Both the position numbers and the translations under genes were made by a program. Below, piece after piece: positions 45,174-53,235 of a stretch of DNA of 64,000 bases. Within the stretch, counting starts at the first letter, position 1; every line of letters begins with the position of its first letter. Where the stretch lies: NCBI RefSeq assembly GCF_010725485.1, contig NZ_AP022598.1, forward strand, positions 5,394,001-5,458,000, read 5' to 3'. The stretch comes from Mycolicibacterium parafortuitum (GTDB lineage Bacteria > Actinomycetota > Actinomycetes > Mycobacteriales > Mycobacteriaceae). Under the pieces are notes generated by a model that was not told where the DNA came from, did no database searches, and worked only from the letters and a program-made list of their open reading frames with translations.

Positions 45174-45310
45174 TGGGCGACAACCACTATCAGCGCTATC
45201 TGGAACACCACGCCCGGGTGCACGACGGCGGGACCCCGATGACGGAGCGTGAGTACTGGCGGCACCGCCACGCCCAGGCCGATGCCGCGCCGGGGGTTCG
45301 CTGCTGCTGA
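45107..45310 (+). CDS. YbdD/YjiX family small protein
   Basis: 67 residues, beginning MGRATENTRRVLGHIGWYWK and ending PGVRCC. The sequence GDNHYQRYLEHHARVHDGGTPMTEREYW matches E. coli YbdD/YjiX, whose genes lie downstream of cstA-type transporters and are needed for uptake. A very strong ribosome site (AAGGAGG) lies 10 bases upstream, inside the cstA reading frame. The C-terminal Cys-Cys pair may be functional. It is translated in a different frame from the last 67 bases of cstA. Confidence 0.92.
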   Translation: MGRATENTRRVLGHIGWYWKSLMGDNHYQRYLEHHARVHDGGTPMTEREYWRHRHAQADAAPGVRCC

Positions 45311-45403
45311 CCCGACACGCGTACTGAGCACTTCTCCGTGTACAACCGGCGCGACAAGATCGGCGCTGGCATGATGACCCCTGCCGAAAAAGGGGGTTCA
45401 GCC

Positions 45404-46780
45404 GTGAGCAACGCGGTCACAGCGCACGATGTCGTCGACGGGGTTCCGCGCCGACGGATCGTCATCGCGTCGATGGTCGGGACGACGATCGAGTTCTACG
45501 ACTTCTACATCTACGCGACCGCGGCGGTGTCGGTGTTCCCGCACCTGTTCTTCCCGAAGGGCGACTCCACCACCGCGCTGCTGGCCTCGCTGGCGACGTT
45601 CGGCCTCGCGTTCGTGGCGCGCCCGCTGGGCTCGATCCTGTTCGGGCACTTCGGCGATCGCGCGGGCCGCAAGACCACGCTGGTGGCCTCACTGCTGCTG
45701 ATGGGGATCGCGACGTTCGCGATCGGGCTGCTGCCGACGTACTCGCAGGTCGGCATCATCGCCCCCGCACTGCTCGCGCTGATGCGGTTCTGCCAGGGCC
45801 TGGCGCTCGGCGGGGAGTGGAGCGGTGCGGCGCTGCTGGCCACCGAGACCGCCGCCCCGGGCAAGCGCGGCTGGGCCGCGATGTGGCCGCAGCTCGGCGC
45901 ACCGTTCGGGTTCCTGCTGGCCAACGGCCTGTTCATCACGCTGATCCTGATCCTCGGCCACAGCAACGTCAGCCCCGAACTGGACGGCGCGTTCCTCACC
46001 TGGGGCTGGCGGGTGCCGTTCCTGCTGAGCGCGGTGATGGTCATCATCGGCCTGTACGTGCGGCTGCGCATCCTGGAGACCCCGGTGTTCACCCGCGCCG
46101 TCGAGCGCGGCGAGAAGGTCAAAACGCCGCTGGCCGAGGTGTTCCGGACCAGCTGGCGACAGCTGATCATCGGCACGTTCGTGATGCTGGCGACCTACAC
46201 GCTGTTCTACATCGTGACCACGTGGGTGCTGAGCTTCGGCACCGGCAAGAAGCCACCGGAGGGCACCGGGCTCGGGTTCCCGTACGTCGACTTCCTGCAG
46301 ATGCAGTTGATCGCGGTGCTGTTCTTCGCCGCGGCGTTGCCGCTGTCGGGTTATCTGGCCGACCGGGTCGGCAGGCGGCGGCTGCTGTTGTTCGTCACGG
46401 CCGGGATCATGGCCTACGGCGCGCTGTTCGCGCCGATGCTGGGTTCGGCCGACACCTCGTTCGGCACCATGCTGGTGTTCCTGATCATCGGCATGACGCT
46501 GATGGGCTTCACGTTCGCGCCGATGAGCGCGGTGCTCCCCGAGATGTTCCCGACGAATGTGCGCTACACCGGATCCGGCATCGCCTACAACGCGTCGAGC
46601 ATCCTCGGTGCCGCCGTGGCCCCGTTCATCGCGACGTGGCTCGCCACGTCCTACGGCGTCTCGTGGGTCGGCCTGTACCTGTTCATCGCGGCGTCGTTGA
46701 CGTTCGTCGCGATCCTGGTGATGAGGGAGACCAGGGACGCCTCGCTCGACAGCGTGGACCGCGTCGAACTCACTCCGTAG
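45404..46780 (+). CDS. MFS transporter, metabolite:H+ symporter (MHS) family
   Basis: 458 residues with twelve predicted helices. The start of the domain is RIVIASMVGTTIEFYDFYIYATAAV, and the first loop motif is GHFGDRAGRKTTL, both typical of the MHS family (shikimate, proline/betaine, alpha-ketoglutarate type carriers). Helix 5 has CQGLALGGEWSGAALLATE. The substrate is probably a small carboxylate. The GTG at 45404 follows AAAGGGGG at good spacing; earlier in-frame starts at 45338 and 45371 are less likely. It is followed at once by copy 2 of the hairpin repeat. Confidence 0.9.
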   Translation: MSNAVTAHDVVDGVPRRRIVIASMVGTTIEFYDFYIYATAAVSVFPHLFFPKGDSTTALLASLATFGLAFVARPLGSILFGHFGDRAGRKTTLVASLLLMGIATFAIGLLPTYSQVGIIAPALLALMRFCQGLALGGEWSGAALLATETAAPGKRGWAAMWPQLGAPFGFLLANGLFITLILILGHSNVSPELDGAFLTWGWRVPFLLSAVMVIIGLYVRLRILETPVFTRAVERGEKVKTPLAEVFRTSWRQLIIGTFVMLATYTLFYIVTTWVLSFGTGKKPPEGTGLGFPYVDFLQMQLIAVLFFAAALPLSGYLADRVGRRRLLLFVTAGIMAYGALFAPMLGSADTSFGTMLVFLIIGMTLMGFTFAPMSAVLPEMFPTNVRYTGSGIAYNASSILGAAVAPFIATWLATSYGVSWVGLYLFIAASLTFVAILVMRETRDASLDSVDRVELTP

Positions 46781-46787
46781 CCACCCG

Positions 46788-46850
46788 CGCCGAAATTGCG
46801 TTCCAGCAGGCTCTCACTCGAACTTTCGCTGTTGGAATGCAGTTTCGGCG
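46788..46850. repeat. Dispersed hairpin repeat, copy 2
   Basis: Arms 46788-46809 and 46829-46850 form a stem with wobble pairs. The loop has the same ACTCGA core as copy 1 at 41087-41153. The left arm of this copy matches the reverse complement of copy 1's right arm with one mismatch, and vice versa, while the loop matches in the forward direction. It lies between convergent stops (46780 and 46854) and probably terminates both. Confidence 0.75.
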
Positions 46851-46853
46851 AGG

Positions 46854-48092
46854 TCAGCGCGTCAGCTGGTAGCGGATCGGCAGGTGCTTGAGCCCGCCGA
46901 CGAAGATCGTCGCGATGTGCTCGGGCTTTCCGGCCAGCTCGACCGATGTCAGGCGTGGCAGCAGCTCGGAGAAGAAACTGTTGATCTCCATGCGCGCCAG
47001 CGCCGCGCCGAGGCAGAAGTGCACGCCGTAGCCGAACGCGACATGCTTGTTCGGGTCGCGGCCGACGTCGAAGGTGAACGGATCGGCGAAGATCTCCTCG
47101 TCGCGGTTTCCCGACGGGTAGGACAGCAGCACCGACTCCCCCGCCGCGATCGGGACACCGCGAACCTCGGTGTCGCGCTGGGCGGTTCGCATGAACTCCT
47201 TGACCGGGGTGACCCAGCGGATCATCTCCTCGACCGCCAGCGGCAGCAGCTCGGGATTCCGCTGCAGCCGGGCCAGCTGGTCCGGGTTCTCGATCAGTGC
47301 CTGCAGGCCACCGGAGATCGTCGCGCTGGTGGTGTCGTGGCCCGCGGTGGCGACGATCAGGTAGTAGGACACGGTGTCGATGTCGGACAGCGGTTCACCG
47401 TCGATGCGGGCGTTCGCGATCGCCGACGCCAGGTCCTCGGTCGGGTTCGCGCGCCGGGCCGCGGTGAGCTCGTTGAAGTAGGTGAACATGTCGAACAGCG
47501 CGAGCCCGCGCTCCTCCATGGTCGTACCGCGCTGCAATTCGGCATCGTCGCTGCCGAACAGCTCCTGGGTGTAGGTCAGCATCCGCCCGAAGTCGGATTC
47601 CGGGATGCCGAGCAGGGACATGATCACGTACAGCGGGAAGTTCACCGCGACCTCCTGGACGAAGTCGCATTCACCGCCGCGGTCGTACATCTGGTCGACG
47701 AAGGTCTTGGCCAGTTCGTCGACGCGAACCTTCAACGCGCGCATGGCTTTCGGCCGGAACCAGTCGGCGCCGATGGCGCGGACCTTGCGGTGCTGCGGGT
47801 CGTCCATGTGGATCAGCGTGCTGACCCCCATGCTGGCGTGCTGGGCGTCACCCTCGGCGGTGGTCAGCACCGGCCGCGGCGAGTTGGTGAACACCTCGTT
47901 GTCCCGCTCGATCGCCATGATGTCGGCGTGCTTGGTGATCGCCCAGAACGGGTTGTAGCCCTCGACGTCGACCCACGAGACGGGCGCGTTCGCTCGCAGG
48001 TGGGCCATCGCCGCGTGCAGGCGCTTCTCGTCGGCGTAGGCCGTCGGGTCGGCGAAGACCCTGCCGGCCTCGTCGGCAACTCGAACGCTCAT
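46854..48092 (-). CDS. Cytochrome P450
   Basis: 412 residues. The heme loop is VAFGYGVHFCLGAALAR, with Cys360 as ligand. The I-helix motif is ATAGHDTTSATISGG and the K-helix is EEMIRW. The size and IHMDDPQHRKVRAIGADWFRP region fit the bacterial CYP class used for terpenoid, steroid or fatty acid hydroxylation; the family number cannot be assigned here. The ATG overlaps the stop of the upstream LLM oxidoreductase gene (ATGA), so it is the second gene of a two-gene unit driven from the region near 49.14 kb. Confidence 0.92.
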   Translation of the reverse strand: MSVRVADEAGRVFADPTAYADEKRLHAAMAHLRANAPVSWVDVEGYNPFWAITKHADIMAIERDNEVFTNSPRPVLTTAEGDAQHASMGVSTLIHMDDPQHRKVRAIGADWFRPKAMRALKVRVDELAKTFVDQMYDRGGECDFVQEVAVNFPLYVIMSLLGIPESDFGRMLTYTQELFGSDDAELQRGTTMEERGLALFDMFTYFNELTAARRANPTEDLASAIANARIDGEPLSDIDTVSYYLIVATAGHDTTSATISGGLQALIENPDQLARLQRNPELLPLAVEEMIRWVTPVKEFMRTAQRDTEVRGVPIAAGESVLLSYPSGNRDEEIFADPFTFDVGRDPNKHVAFGYGVHFCLGAALARMEINSFFSELLPRLTSVELAGKPEHIATIFVGGLKHLPIRYQLTR

Positions 48093-49126
48093 GACGTCTC
48101 CTCAGCTTGCAGTTCCGAGACGATGCCGACGACCGTCGACTCGTCGATGGACGGCGGAAAACCCACCAGCACACGGTCGATCAGACCGTCGCAGCGGGCG
48201 CGGATCCCGTGCACCACCTCGTCGACGGGTGCCACGACGGCGAACTCGGCGAGCATCGTGTCGTCGATGAGCGTGCCCATCGTGTCCCACTCGCCTTCGC
48301 GCGAGAGTCGGTGCAGTTCGGTCTGCAGCTCCCCCCAGCCGTGCAGTTCCAGCACCCCACGGTAGGCGGGGGTCGACGCGTAGAACGCGATCTGCTTGCG
48401 GGTGGCCACCGCGTTGGCTGCGAGTTCGTCCTCGTCGCGGCCGGTGACCACGAACAACGGGCTGGACACCACCACGTCGCCGCGCACGCGGCCGGCGCGC
48501 GCAATGCCGCGTTCCAGCGTCGGGATCGTCACCTCCCGGACATAGCGCTGCGTCGAGAAGGCATGCGCGAGCAGGCCGTCGGCGACCTCACCGCACATCT
48601 CGGTCATCCGGTCGCCGACCGCGGCGACGAACACCTTGGGGTCGCCGTGGGCGTGCTGCTGCGGCACGAACATCGGGGTCATCAACGTGTGCGTGTAGAA
48701 CTCGCCCTCGAAGTCCAGTCTCGTGCCGTCACGCCAGCACGCCCAGATCGCGTGCAGCGCCTGCACGAACTCGCGCATCCGGGCCACCGGACTGCTCCAC
48801 GGCATGCTGAACCGCTTCTCGACATGCGGCTTGATCTGCGACCCGAGCCCGAGCAGCAGCCGGCCCTGCGAATAGTCCTGCAGGTCCCAGCCGATCTGCG
48901 CGACGGTCATCGGATTGCGCGCGAACGCGACCGCGATGCTGGTGCCCAGTTCGATGCGCTCGGTGTGCTCGGCGGCCAGGGTCAGCGGCAGGAACGGATC
49001 GTGGTTGATCTCGGCCGTCCAGCAGCCGTCGTAGCCGCGCCGTTCCAGGGTTCTCGCGGCGGCGGGAACGTGGGAAAGTTGGCTCACCACGGCAGCGTCC
49101 ACCTTGAGGCCACCTCCCGCACCCAT
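48089..49126 (-). CDS. LLM class F420-dependent oxidoreductase
   Basis: 345 residues with a luciferase-like TIM barrel. Typical segments are RTLERRGYDGCWTAEINHDPFLPLTLAAEHTERIELGTSIAVAFARNPMTVAQIGWDLQDYSQGRLLLGLGSQ, the usual F420 contact region. It probably reduces or oxidises a substrate with coenzyme F420. The ATG at 49126 is used; the frame is open to 49150 but the region between holds the operator repeats. It is translationally coupled to the P450 downstream and divergent from the carboxyltransferase gene. Confidence 0.9.
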   Translation of the reverse strand: MGAGGGLKVDAAVVSQLSHVPAAARTLERRGYDGCWTAEINHDPFLPLTLAAEHTERIELGTSIAVAFARNPMTVAQIGWDLQDYSQGRLLLGLGSQIKPHVEKRFSMPWSSPVARMREFVQALHAIWACWRDGTRLDFEGEFYTHTLMTPMFVPQQHAHGDPKVFVAAVGDRMTEMCGEVADGLLAHAFSTQRYVREVTIPTLERGIARAGRVRGDVVVSSPLFVVTGRDEDELAANAVATRKQIAFYASTPAYRGVLELHGWGELQTELHRLSREGEWDTMGTLIDDTMLAEFAVVAPVDEVVHGIRARCDGLIDRVLVGFPPSIDESTVVGIVSELQAEETS

Positions 49127-49138
49127 GCTGGATGAAGC

Positions 49139-49158
49139 TACAGTAAGCAATTCAGTAA
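49139..49158. promoter_or_regulatory. Operator repeat, promoter region 1 (ACAGTAAG type)
   Basis: TACAGTAA (49139-49146) and TTCAGTAA (49151-49158) form direct repeats 12 bases apart, between the divergent LLM and carboxyltransferase genes. On the minus strand TACTGT (49144-49139) lies 13 bases before the LLM ATG and fits a -10. The reverse complement of the site at 61498-61515 has the same ACAGTAAG-spacer-CAGTA arrangement. Confidence 0.65.
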
Positions 49159-49204
49159 GGTCAACGTTGCGAGCGTCGCGTCGCTACAGAACAGGAGACC
49201 GCGG

Positions 49205-50701
49205 ATGGCCAAGGCCGAGGACTGGGCGCAAACCCTCGACGAGTTGACGCGCCGCCGTGACCGTTCCCGCGCGATGGGTGGCGACGAACGGGTGGCCAAG
49301 CACCACGGCAAGGGCAAGCTCGACGCGCGCGGGCGCATCGAGCATCTCCTCGACAAGGGCTCGTTCCGCGAGTTCGGCACGCTGGTCGGCGGTGACATCG
49401 CCGCCGACGGGATCGTCACCGGTTCGGGCCTGATCGACGGCCGCCCGGTGATGGTCGGCGCCGAGGACTTCACCACGCTCGCGGGCAGCATCGGCCCGGG
49501 CGGCAACGCGAAGCGCTACCGGCTGGCCGAACTCGCGCTGCGCGACCGGATCCCGCTGGTGATGCTGCTCGAAGGCGCCGGGTTCCGGCCCAGCGGTGAG
49601 CATTACGGCCGCACCCCGACCGATCTGCTGGCCCAGGCGCAGTGCTCGGGCAAGGTCCCGACCGTCAGCGGCCTGTTCGGGCCGTCGGCCGGGCACGGCG
49701 CGCTGGTCGCCCCGGTCTGCGACTGGACGATCATGACCAACCAGGGGGCGATCTTCACTGCCGGTCCACCGGTGGTCAAAGAGTCCACCGGCGAGGAGAT
49801 CTCGAAGGAGGACCTCGGCGGCCCGTCGGTCGCGCTGGCCAGCGGCGTGATCCACAACCTCGGCGCCGACGACGCCGCGGTGCTCGACGACATCCGCCGC
49901 TACCTGTCCTACTTCCCGTCCAGTGCGTGGTCGTATCCGGTCCCGGCGCCCGCCGATGAGGCGGCGGGCCGGCGGGCCACCCCGGAACTGCTCGACATCG
50001 TGCCGCGCGGCAACCGTCAGGTCTACGACATCCGCAAGGTGCTCGACGTCGTGTTCGACGACACCGACTGGTTCGAGGTCCAGCCCAAGTTCGGCCCGGC
50101 GATGATCACCGCGCTGGCGCATCTGGGCGGGCACCCCGTCGCGGTGGTGGCCAACCAGCCCAAGGTGCTCGCCGGGTCCATCGATGCCGACGCCGCCGAC
50201 AAGGCCGCGCATTTCATCACGGTCGCCGACGCGTTCCATCTGCCGATCGTGTTCCTCGCCGACAACCCGGGGATGCTGCCCGGCAGCCGCTCCGAGAAGA
50301 CCGGTGTACTACGCAGCGGGGCAAGGATGTTCGCCGCGCAGACGGCCGCGACGACGATCAAGCTGCACGTGACGCTGCGCAAGGCGTACGGCTTCGGGTC
50401 GATGGTGATGTCGCTGCTCGGCTTCGACAACCAGAGCGCGACGTTCGCCTATCCGGGCGCGACGATGGGCGCGATGAGCGCGGCGGCGCTGAGCAAGGCG
50501 TCACACGCGACCGAGGACCTCGAGGCCAAGCTGCGCCAGGCCGAGGTGGACGCATCGTTCCGCTCTGCCGGCCATCTCGGCTTCGACGACCTGATCCACC
50601 CCGAGGAGACCCGCGACGTGCTGATCGACGCGCTGGAGCGGGGGCTCTACAGCCGCCAGGCGGCCGCGCAGCCGGTCGCCCGCACCGTCATCACACCCTG
50701 A
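49205..50701 (+). CDS. Acyl-CoA carboxyltransferase beta subunit (AccD-like)
   Basis: 498 residues with the two crotonase-like halves of biotin-dependent carboxyltransferases. The N half has the pattern ERVAKHHGKGKLDARGRIEHLLDKGSF, and the C half has FITVADAFHLPIVFLADNPGMLPG and KLHVTLRKAYGFGSMVMS. It should transfer CO2 from carboxybiotin to an acyl-CoA. No biotin carboxylase or carrier gene is near, so it must borrow an alpha subunit or have another role. The ATG at 49205 follows AGGAG. It is followed by a 21-bp stem terminator. It belongs to the set of genes flanked by the repeated operator. Confidence 0.88.
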   Translation: MAKAEDWAQTLDELTRRRDRSRAMGGDERVAKHHGKGKLDARGRIEHLLDKGSFREFGTLVGGDIAADGIVTGSGLIDGRPVMVGAEDFTTLAGSIGPGGNAKRYRLAELALRDRIPLVMLLEGAGFRPSGEHYGRTPTDLLAQAQCSGKVPTVSGLFGPSAGHGALVAPVCDWTIMTNQGAIFTAGPPVVKESTGEEISKEDLGGPSVALASGVIHNLGADDAAVLDDIRRYLSYFPSSAWSYPVPAPADEAAGRRATPELLDIVPRGNRQVYDIRKVLDVVFDDTDWFEVQPKFGPAMITALAHLGGHPVAVVANQPKVLAGSIDADAADKAAHFITVADAFHLPIVFLADNPGMLPGSRSEKTGVLRSGARMFAAQTAATTIKLHVTLRKAYGFGSMVMSLLGFDNQSATFAYPGATMGAMSAAALSKASHATEDLEAKLRQAEVDASFRSAGHLGFDDLIHPEETRDVLIDALERGLYSRQAAAQPVARTVITP

Positions 50702-50709
50702 TCTTCGGC

Positions 50710-50758
50710 GAATTCGGCGCGCTTTGCGACGCACAAGGTCGCAAAGCGCGCCGGATTC
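50710..50758. terminator. Bidirectional hairpin between convergent genes
   Basis: 50710-50730 and 50738-50758 are complementary over 21 bp with a single G-T-type mismatch, around the 7-base loop GCACAAG. It lies between the convergent stops of the carboxyltransferase (50701) and the second LLM gene (50757), overlapping the latter by two bases. No T-run is present. Confidence 0.75.
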
Positions 50759-51815
50759 ACGAGGCGGAGGCGCGGTAGGCGGCGACGATCGGTTCCAGTT
50801 CGTCGGGGGTGGCGCCGTGCATGATCACCGCATCGGCACCGTAGTCGAACTCGTTGCGCACCCGGTCGGCGCACTGCTGCGCCGAGCCGGTCGCCGAGGG
50901 CTCCAGCCACTCGTCGGGGATCAACGTCGCGATGTGCTCGATCTGCTCGGCGGTCGCCTTGTGGTCGATGCCGCCGGGCACGGACTGCACCACCGGGTCA
51001 TCGCGGAACCGTTGCAGCACAGCGGGATCCCAGCCGTTGGTGTTGATCAGCAGGTCACCGTAACCTTGCAGGTAGGTGGCCAGCCGGGCGACGGTCTTCT
51101 TCAGCCGCAGCTCCTCGGGCAGGTGATCGCCGACGGTCGCAAAGCACGACCACACCCGCACCGACGCCGGGTCCCGGCCGGCCTTCTCCGCCGCGTCCTT
51201 GACGGTCTTGACGGCGCGCGCCAGCGTCTCCGGAGTGAAGTAGGTGTGCAGGATGACGTCGTCGAACTCGCGGCCGCCGAGCGCCAGCGTCTGCGGACCG
51301 AACGCGACGATCGCGAGCCTGATGTCCTCGCGGAACTCGGGATCGAGGAACAGTATCTGGTATTTGCCGAGCGGGCCGTCGTGGTTGAAGATCATCTCGC
51401 CGTGCCAGAGCTTGCGCATCACCTGCGCGAAGTCCTCCATCTGCGCGGTGGTCACCGCCGGGATCCCGAACGCGTTGTAGATCGCGCCGATCCCCCGGCC
51501 GATGCCGAGGGTGAAGCGTCCGCCCGACAGGCGGTGCATCGTGGTCGCCCAGGAACCGGTGATCAGCGGATGGCGGGTGTTGTGGTTGGTGGCCGCGGTC
51601 GCGATCTGCATCCGGCTGGTGACGGCCAGCGCGGCGCCGGTCAGCGACGACGCCTCCTTGACGTTCCAGCGTTCGGAGATGAAACCGGTGCCGAAGCCGA
51701 GCTCCTCGCCGCGGCGCGCCTCGTCCATCAGCGTGGCGGGCCCTTCCCCCCCGGCCCCGGCCAGCAGGTAGTAACCCAACTCGTCCAGTGTGTTCGTCGC
51801 ATCGCTGCGCGTCAT
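50757..51815 (-). CDS. LLM class F420-dependent oxidoreductase (TIGR03857-like)
   Basis: 352 residues with the luciferase-like barrel: GELGYYLLAG at the start, then EARRGEELGFGTGFISERWNVKEASSLTGAALAVTSRMQIATAATNHNTRHPLITGSWATTMHRLSGGRFTLGIGRG. It is probably F420-dependent; the family name is a recollection and the reaction is unknown. The ATG at 51815 overlaps the NTF2-like stop (ATGA). It is the last gene of the five-gene operon that begins with the BVMO at 55987. Confidence 0.88.
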   Translation of the reverse strand: MTRSDATNTLDELGYYLLAGAGGEGPATLMDEARRGEELGFGTGFISERWNVKEASSLTGAALAVTSRMQIATAATNHNTRHPLITGSWATTMHRLSGGRFTLGIGRGIGAIYNAFGIPAVTTAQMEDFAQVMRKLWHGEMIFNHDGPLGKYQILFLDPEFREDIRLAIVAFGPQTLALGGREFDDVILHTYFTPETLARAVKTVKDAAEKAGRDPASVRVWSCFATVGDHLPEELRLKKTVARLATYLQGYGDLLINTNGWDPAVLQRFRDDPVVQSVPGGIDHKATAEQIEHIATLIPDEWLEPSATGSAQQCADRVRNEFDYGADAVIMHGATPDELEPIVAAYRASAS

Positions 51816-52186
51816 GCCCAGATCCCTTGTTTGTAGCCGCAATTCCAGACCTCGGTGATCCTGCCATCGACGACCCGGAAAATCTCCATGCTGCTGATCG
51901 TGGTCTCCGTGCCGTCCTTGAGCCGCATCGGGGACTGGTACACGATCGCGACATGCTCACCGTCGTCGCCGGCGACCACCAGGTTCAGGTCGAAGCGGAT
52001 GGACTCGAACATCGCCCAGTGGTCGACGACCCGGGCCACCGCCTGCTGGTGGGTCAGCGTCGTGGACTCCCCCACGTCGTGGCGGATCACGGTGTCACCG
52101 AGCAGTTGGTCGGCGAGGGCGAAGTCGCGCTCGTTCCAGACCACCAGGTTGTACTGCTCGACCACCTCGCGGGCGGAGCGGGTCAT
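51812..52186 (-). CDS. SnoaL/NTF2-like protein
   Basis: 124 residues of the cone-shaped NTF2-like fold: AREVVEQYNLVVWNERDFALADQLLGDTVIRHDVGES, then FRVVDGRITEVWNCGYKQGIWA. Members include polyketide cyclases, ketosteroid isomerases and epoxide hydrolases. A catalytic role, for example in isomerisation, is possible but the active-site residues cannot be assigned. The ATG overlaps the APH-like stop and the stop overlaps the LLM start, so it is fully coupled within the operon. Confidence 0.82.
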   Translation of the reverse strand: MTRSAREVVEQYNLVVWNERDFALADQLLGDTVIRHDVGESTTLTHQQAVARVVDHWAMFESIRFDLNLVVAGDDGEHVAIVYQSPMRLKDGTETTISSMEIFRVVDGRITEVWNCGYKQGIWA

Positions 52187-53235
52187 GCGAACACCTCCAT
52201 CGCGTCGATGTCATCGGCGGCGGCGATCGCGCGCGACGTCAGCTCCAGGCACAACGCCCGGGACCGCTCCGGTAGCGCGTCCCACCCGACCAGGGTGATC
52301 ACCGGAAGCACCATCAGGTATGCGACCGCGAAGCGGTAATGCCGCCACGCGTCGTCGAAACGGTAGGGCACGCCGAGCAATCCGAGGTACTCGCGCACCA
52401 GGGCCTCGTCGCGACCGCGGCGCACCCCGGTCGGCAACCCCTGGCTGACGAGATAGGCGATGTCGGCAGCTCCGCTGCCCACCGACGCGAACTGGAAGTC
52501 GACGATCTTGAGCCGGTCGCCGGCGAAGAACATGTTGTCCGCGCGGATGTCGCCGTGCAGCAGCATCGAGTGCTCCACAAGGGCCGCCAGGGCCTGCGGA
52601 GCCAGTTCGGCGAACCGGTCGGCGAACCGCGCGACCCGCCGCGGCACCGACGCGCCCGACTCGTCGCGGTAGATCTGCCAGCCCGGCGCGAACGCGGGCA
52701 CCAGCAGGTCACGCACGATCGGCGTCGCCAGGCTCGGAAAGTGCTGCAGTACAGTGCAGTTGGCCGGGTCGACGGACCAGGTGTGCAGCCCTGCCAGGTG
52801 CCCGACGGCCATCCGCGTCTGCTCGATCGACAGCCCGGCGAGGTGGTCGGCATTGTCCCAATCCCTCAGGTCTTCGAGCAACAGCACGAAGTCGGCCGTG
52901 TCCTCGGCGATCCGCGCGGCGTGGACGTGCGGGGTGTCCAGCGGGGCACGGCCGGCCACCTCACGGTAGAACGCCAGCTCGCGCCGGTATCCGCCGAGCA
53001 GTTCCATGGCCCCGCGCGCCTCGGATTCGGCGGGCAGCTTGGCGATCATCGTCTCGGGCACGCCGTCACCGCTCAGGTGCAGCCGGTACAGCAGCGACGA
53101 GAACCCCGAGTCGGCGGCGATCCGTTCGGCCCGCACCCCTGACACGCAGAGGCCGGCAGGCAGCCAGGGGTCGGCGCGCAGCGCCGCGGTCAGCCAGTCC
53201 GGCGTCAGTTCGTCGACACTGCCGGGCACCGTCAC
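52183..53235 (-). CDS. Phosphotransferase family protein (APH/ecdysteroid kinase-like)
   Basis: 350 residues. The catalytic loop HGDIRADNMFF and the metal segment IVDFQFASVGSGAADIAYLVSQG resemble the ecdysteroid kinase-like/APH superfamily, which phosphorylates small hydroxylated molecules. The N-lobe contains MIAKLPAESEARGAMELLGGYRRELAFYREV. The GTG at 53235 follows GGGAGG and overlaps the upstream hydrolase stop (GTGA). Antibiotic resistance is unlikely given the catabolic context; it may phosphorylate an intermediate. It is the third gene of the BVMO operon. Confidence 0.85.
   Translation of the reverse strand: MTVPGSVDELTPDWLTAALRADPWLPAGLCVSGVRAERIAADSGFSSLLYRLHLSGDGVPETMIAKLPAESEARGAMELLGGYRRELAFYREVAGRAPLDTPHVHAARIAEDTADFVLLLEDLRDWDNADHLAGLSIEQTRMAVGHLAGLHTWSVDPANCTVLQHFPSLATPIVRDLLVPAFAPGWQIYRDESGASVPRRVARFADRFAELAPQALAALVEHSMLLHGDIRADNMFFAGDRLKIVDFQFASVGSGAADIAYLVSQGLPTGVRRGRDEALVREYLGLLGVPYRFDDAWRHYRFAVAYLMVLPVITLVGWDALPERSRALCLELTSRAIAAADDIDAMEVFA

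Noticed and set aside
52183..53235. Aminoglycoside resistance gene
   Set aside because: The APH fold is shared by many metabolic kinases, and the gene is coupled inside an oxidative catabolic operon.
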